Part shown: positions 62,846 to 64,000 of the stretch, piece after piece
Position numbering within the stretch: position 1 is the stretch's first letter
Layout of the letters: the number at the start of each line of letters is the position of its first letter
Assembly: GCA_016715825.1 (NCBI GenBank)
Contig: JADJXO010000005.1
Coordinates: 62,001 to 126,000 of the forward strand
Reading direction: 5' to 3'
DNA from: Nitrospira sp.
Lineage (GTDB): Bacteria; Nitrospirota; Nitrospiria; Nitrospirales; Nitrospiraceae
DNA length: 64,000 nt
The notes under the pieces: model-generated
What the model saw: the letters and a program-made list of their open reading frames with translations, nothing else
Database searches by the model: none
What the model was told of the DNA's origin: nothing
Made by a program: the position numbers and the translations under genes

Positions 62846-62879
62846 CCCAGTGTGAATTACAGGAAAACCATATTATAGA
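62846..62879 (+). promoter_or_regulatory. Promoter-like element CCCAGTGT-N18-ATTATAGA
   Basis: GATTT leads into CCCAGTGT (62846-62853), then 18 bp, then ATTATAGA with TA at the shared position (62872-62879), 75 bp before the small gene at 62921. Confidence 0.4.
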
Positions 62880-62920
62880 AATGATTATCGAAACCTGGCT
62901 TATTTCTAGGGATCTGGGCT

Positions 62921-63112
62921 ATGTGGTACCTCTTAATTGTTATGCTAATGGCACCTCTTGATTTCGACCGCGCTACGGTTCTAGACACCTTTGTGACGTA
63001 TGAGGAGTGTAAGCCGGAACGGGATCGAGTGGGATTTGAAATGGCAGAAAGCTATCCGAACGAGAATGATTTTCGAATCGTTTGCCAATATCAAGAACCT
63101 CCATGGGACTAA
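62921..63112 (+). CDS. Small hydrophobic-leader protein (63 aa)
   Basis: The product begins MWYLLIVMLMAPLDFDRATV, a short hydrophobic leader, followed by a soluble part with two Cys (TYEECKPERDRVGFEMAESY, DFRIVCQYQEPPWD). It may be an exported micro-protein with one disulfide. AGGGATCTGGG lies upstream of the ATG. No family recognised. Confidence 0.6.
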   Translation: MWYLLIVMLMAPLDFDRATVLDTFVTYEECKPERDRVGFEMAESYPNENDFRIVCQYQEPPWD

Positions 63113-63335
63113 GATACGGGATGGGGGAGTCAAATAGCGTATTAACTGGGCCGGGAATCATGGCCCAATCAGTGGATTTAGGTTCAATTTGGGATAAGAC
63201 AAAAGAAGCATTAGAACCGTTTTTAAGTCCACTTTAAGCATTATTCCTATCACGGATAAATTTCTAGAGATAAACTATTTCGTTTCTGTCTTTGACCAGG
63301 TCTCGGTCGGCGACAGAAATATGGGGGTCAATGCA

Positions 63336-64000
63336 ATGAACATGCGCTCGTCAGTCCAATCGAAATCGGAGCCTGCTGAAGGAATCCGTCAAGCCTCCCG
63401 CGGCAAGAGGATCATGGATTTGACGACGAGTCGGTCGACTCTTCGGCAGCTGCACACGCATGCCGCACGGAATGGCGAACCGGGCACTGTGACGCAGACG
63501 CAGGAAGAGCGTTTGGCGAAGGGATTGGGATGGTTCGGCATCGGACTGGGCCTCATGGAATTGGTGGCTCCGCATCAATGTGCGCGGATGGCTGGCCTGC
63601 CTTCCGGACATCGCCCACTCATTCGAGTTATGGGCCTGCGCGAGATGGCCAGCGGATTCGGCATTGTCACTCAATCGACATCGGCCGCAGCCGTCTGGTC
63701 GCGGGTGGTTGGCGATATGGTTGACCTGGCCTGTCTCAGCGCCGCCTTCCTGTCTCGCCGTGCCGATCGGAGCCGGTTAACCACTACGCTCGCTGCAGTC
63801 GTAGGAGCGACTGTGCTCGACGTCGTGACGGCGCAACAGCTGAGCCGCGGCGTCAAAACTCGGAACGGTGCTGTCCGTGTGACAGCAAGCACCGTCATCG
63901 ATCGCAGTCGCGAAGAGCTGTATCGTTTCTGGAGAGAGTTTTCCAACCTGCCCCGTTTTATGAAGCATGTCCGGCAGGTGGACATCCATGACGAGCAACG
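63336..64000 (+). CDS. Membrane protein fused to an SRPBCC domain, partial
   Basis: From ATG 63336 (ATGGGGGTC upstream) the frame stays open to the right edge, 221 codons. An N-terminal polar region (about 1-62) is followed by three or four membrane segments. These include GLGWFGIGLGLMELVAPH and IRVMGLREMASGFGIVTQS, then VGDMVDLACLSAAFLS and TTTLAAVVGATVLDVVTAQQL (about 62-173). It then enters an SRPBCC/cyclase domain (VRVTASTVIDRSREELYRFW, NLPRFMKHVRQV). Continuation lies outside the window. Function unknown. Confidence 0.85.
   Translation, partial: MNMRSSVQSKSEPAEGIRQASRGKRIMDLTTSRSTLRQLHTHAARNGEPGTVTQTQEERLAKGLGWFGIGLGLMELVAPHQCARMAGLPSGHRPLIRVMGLREMASGFGIVTQSTSAAAVWSRVVGDMVDLACLSAAFLSRRADRSRLTTTLAAVVGATVLDVVTAQQLSRGVKTRNGAVRVTASTVIDRSREELYRFWREFSNLPRFMKHVRQVDIHDEQ

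Noticed and set aside
1..64000. CRISPR arrays, tRNA and rRNA genes
   Set aside because: No regularly spaced repeats, no cloverleaf with a TTCAA/GGTTC-type arm and no rRNA-like stretch was noticed on either strand; a computed scan could still find a tRNA.

Overview
The window looks like part of a Gram-negative bacterial chromosome. The chromosomal gene set (malto-oligosyltrehalose route, polyphosphate-type glucokinase, catalase HPII, stand-alone MEDS proteins, many small exported stress-type proteins) resembles the genus Nitrospira. That assignment is inference from gene content; no rRNA, tRNA or other taxonomic marker lies in the window.

Layout. (1) 1-9469, minus strand: a compact type IV secretion operon in the order virB2-B3-B4-B6-B5-B8-B9-B10-B11, followed by the first 81 codons of a VirD4-like coupling protein that runs off the left edge. 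virB1, virB7 and a relaxase are not seen. A small RadC-like gene (10406-10879) and a decayed IS3-family element (11339-12570) follow, so the left 12.6 kb reads as the edge of a conjugative or integrated element. (2) 12.6-31.4 kb: a gene-poor accessory stretch with small lipoproteins, a Pal/OmpA protein, two MEDS-domain paralogues, a ROK glucokinase, Hsp20, a thioredoxin-like protein, a three-domain LigD ligase, a PilZ protein, a CNNM/CorC-type membrane protein and several gene remnants. (3) 31.5-40.1 kb: stress and envelope genes (Gly-rich exported proteins, KatE, ferritin-like protein, SRPBCC protein, YjbQ-type protein, NarL-type regulator) and two frameshifted genes. (4) 40.2-50.6 kb: a carbohydrate block, glgX and treY on the minus strand, treZ-malQ and a Gfo/Idh/MocA oxidoreductase on the plus strand. 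Together these can debranch glucan, make trehalose from its chain ends and recycle maltodextrins. (5) 50.6-64 kb: another small-gene region with an SPFH lipoprotein, an outer-membrane barrel, an SDR enzyme, a metallothionein, YtxH, hemerythrin, a pseudo-receiver protein and a partial SRPBCC gene at the right edge.

Two themes cut across the window. First, at least eight broken or residual genes are visible (IS orfA and orfB, a TPR tail, an SRPBCC copy, a thioredoxin-reductase tail, a LuxR helix-turn-helix tail, a frameshifted OBAP/DUF1264 gene, a possible frameshifted lipoprotein), so this is a region under turnover. Second, small exported or stress-type genes share a promoter-like element, CCYAGT-N20-nnTA with a T-rich lead, 63-94 bp before the start codon. 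Eight copies were found by eye, including one in front of each of three paralogous Gly-rich exported proteins. This may mark a regulon with its own sigma factor and is the most interesting signal in the window.
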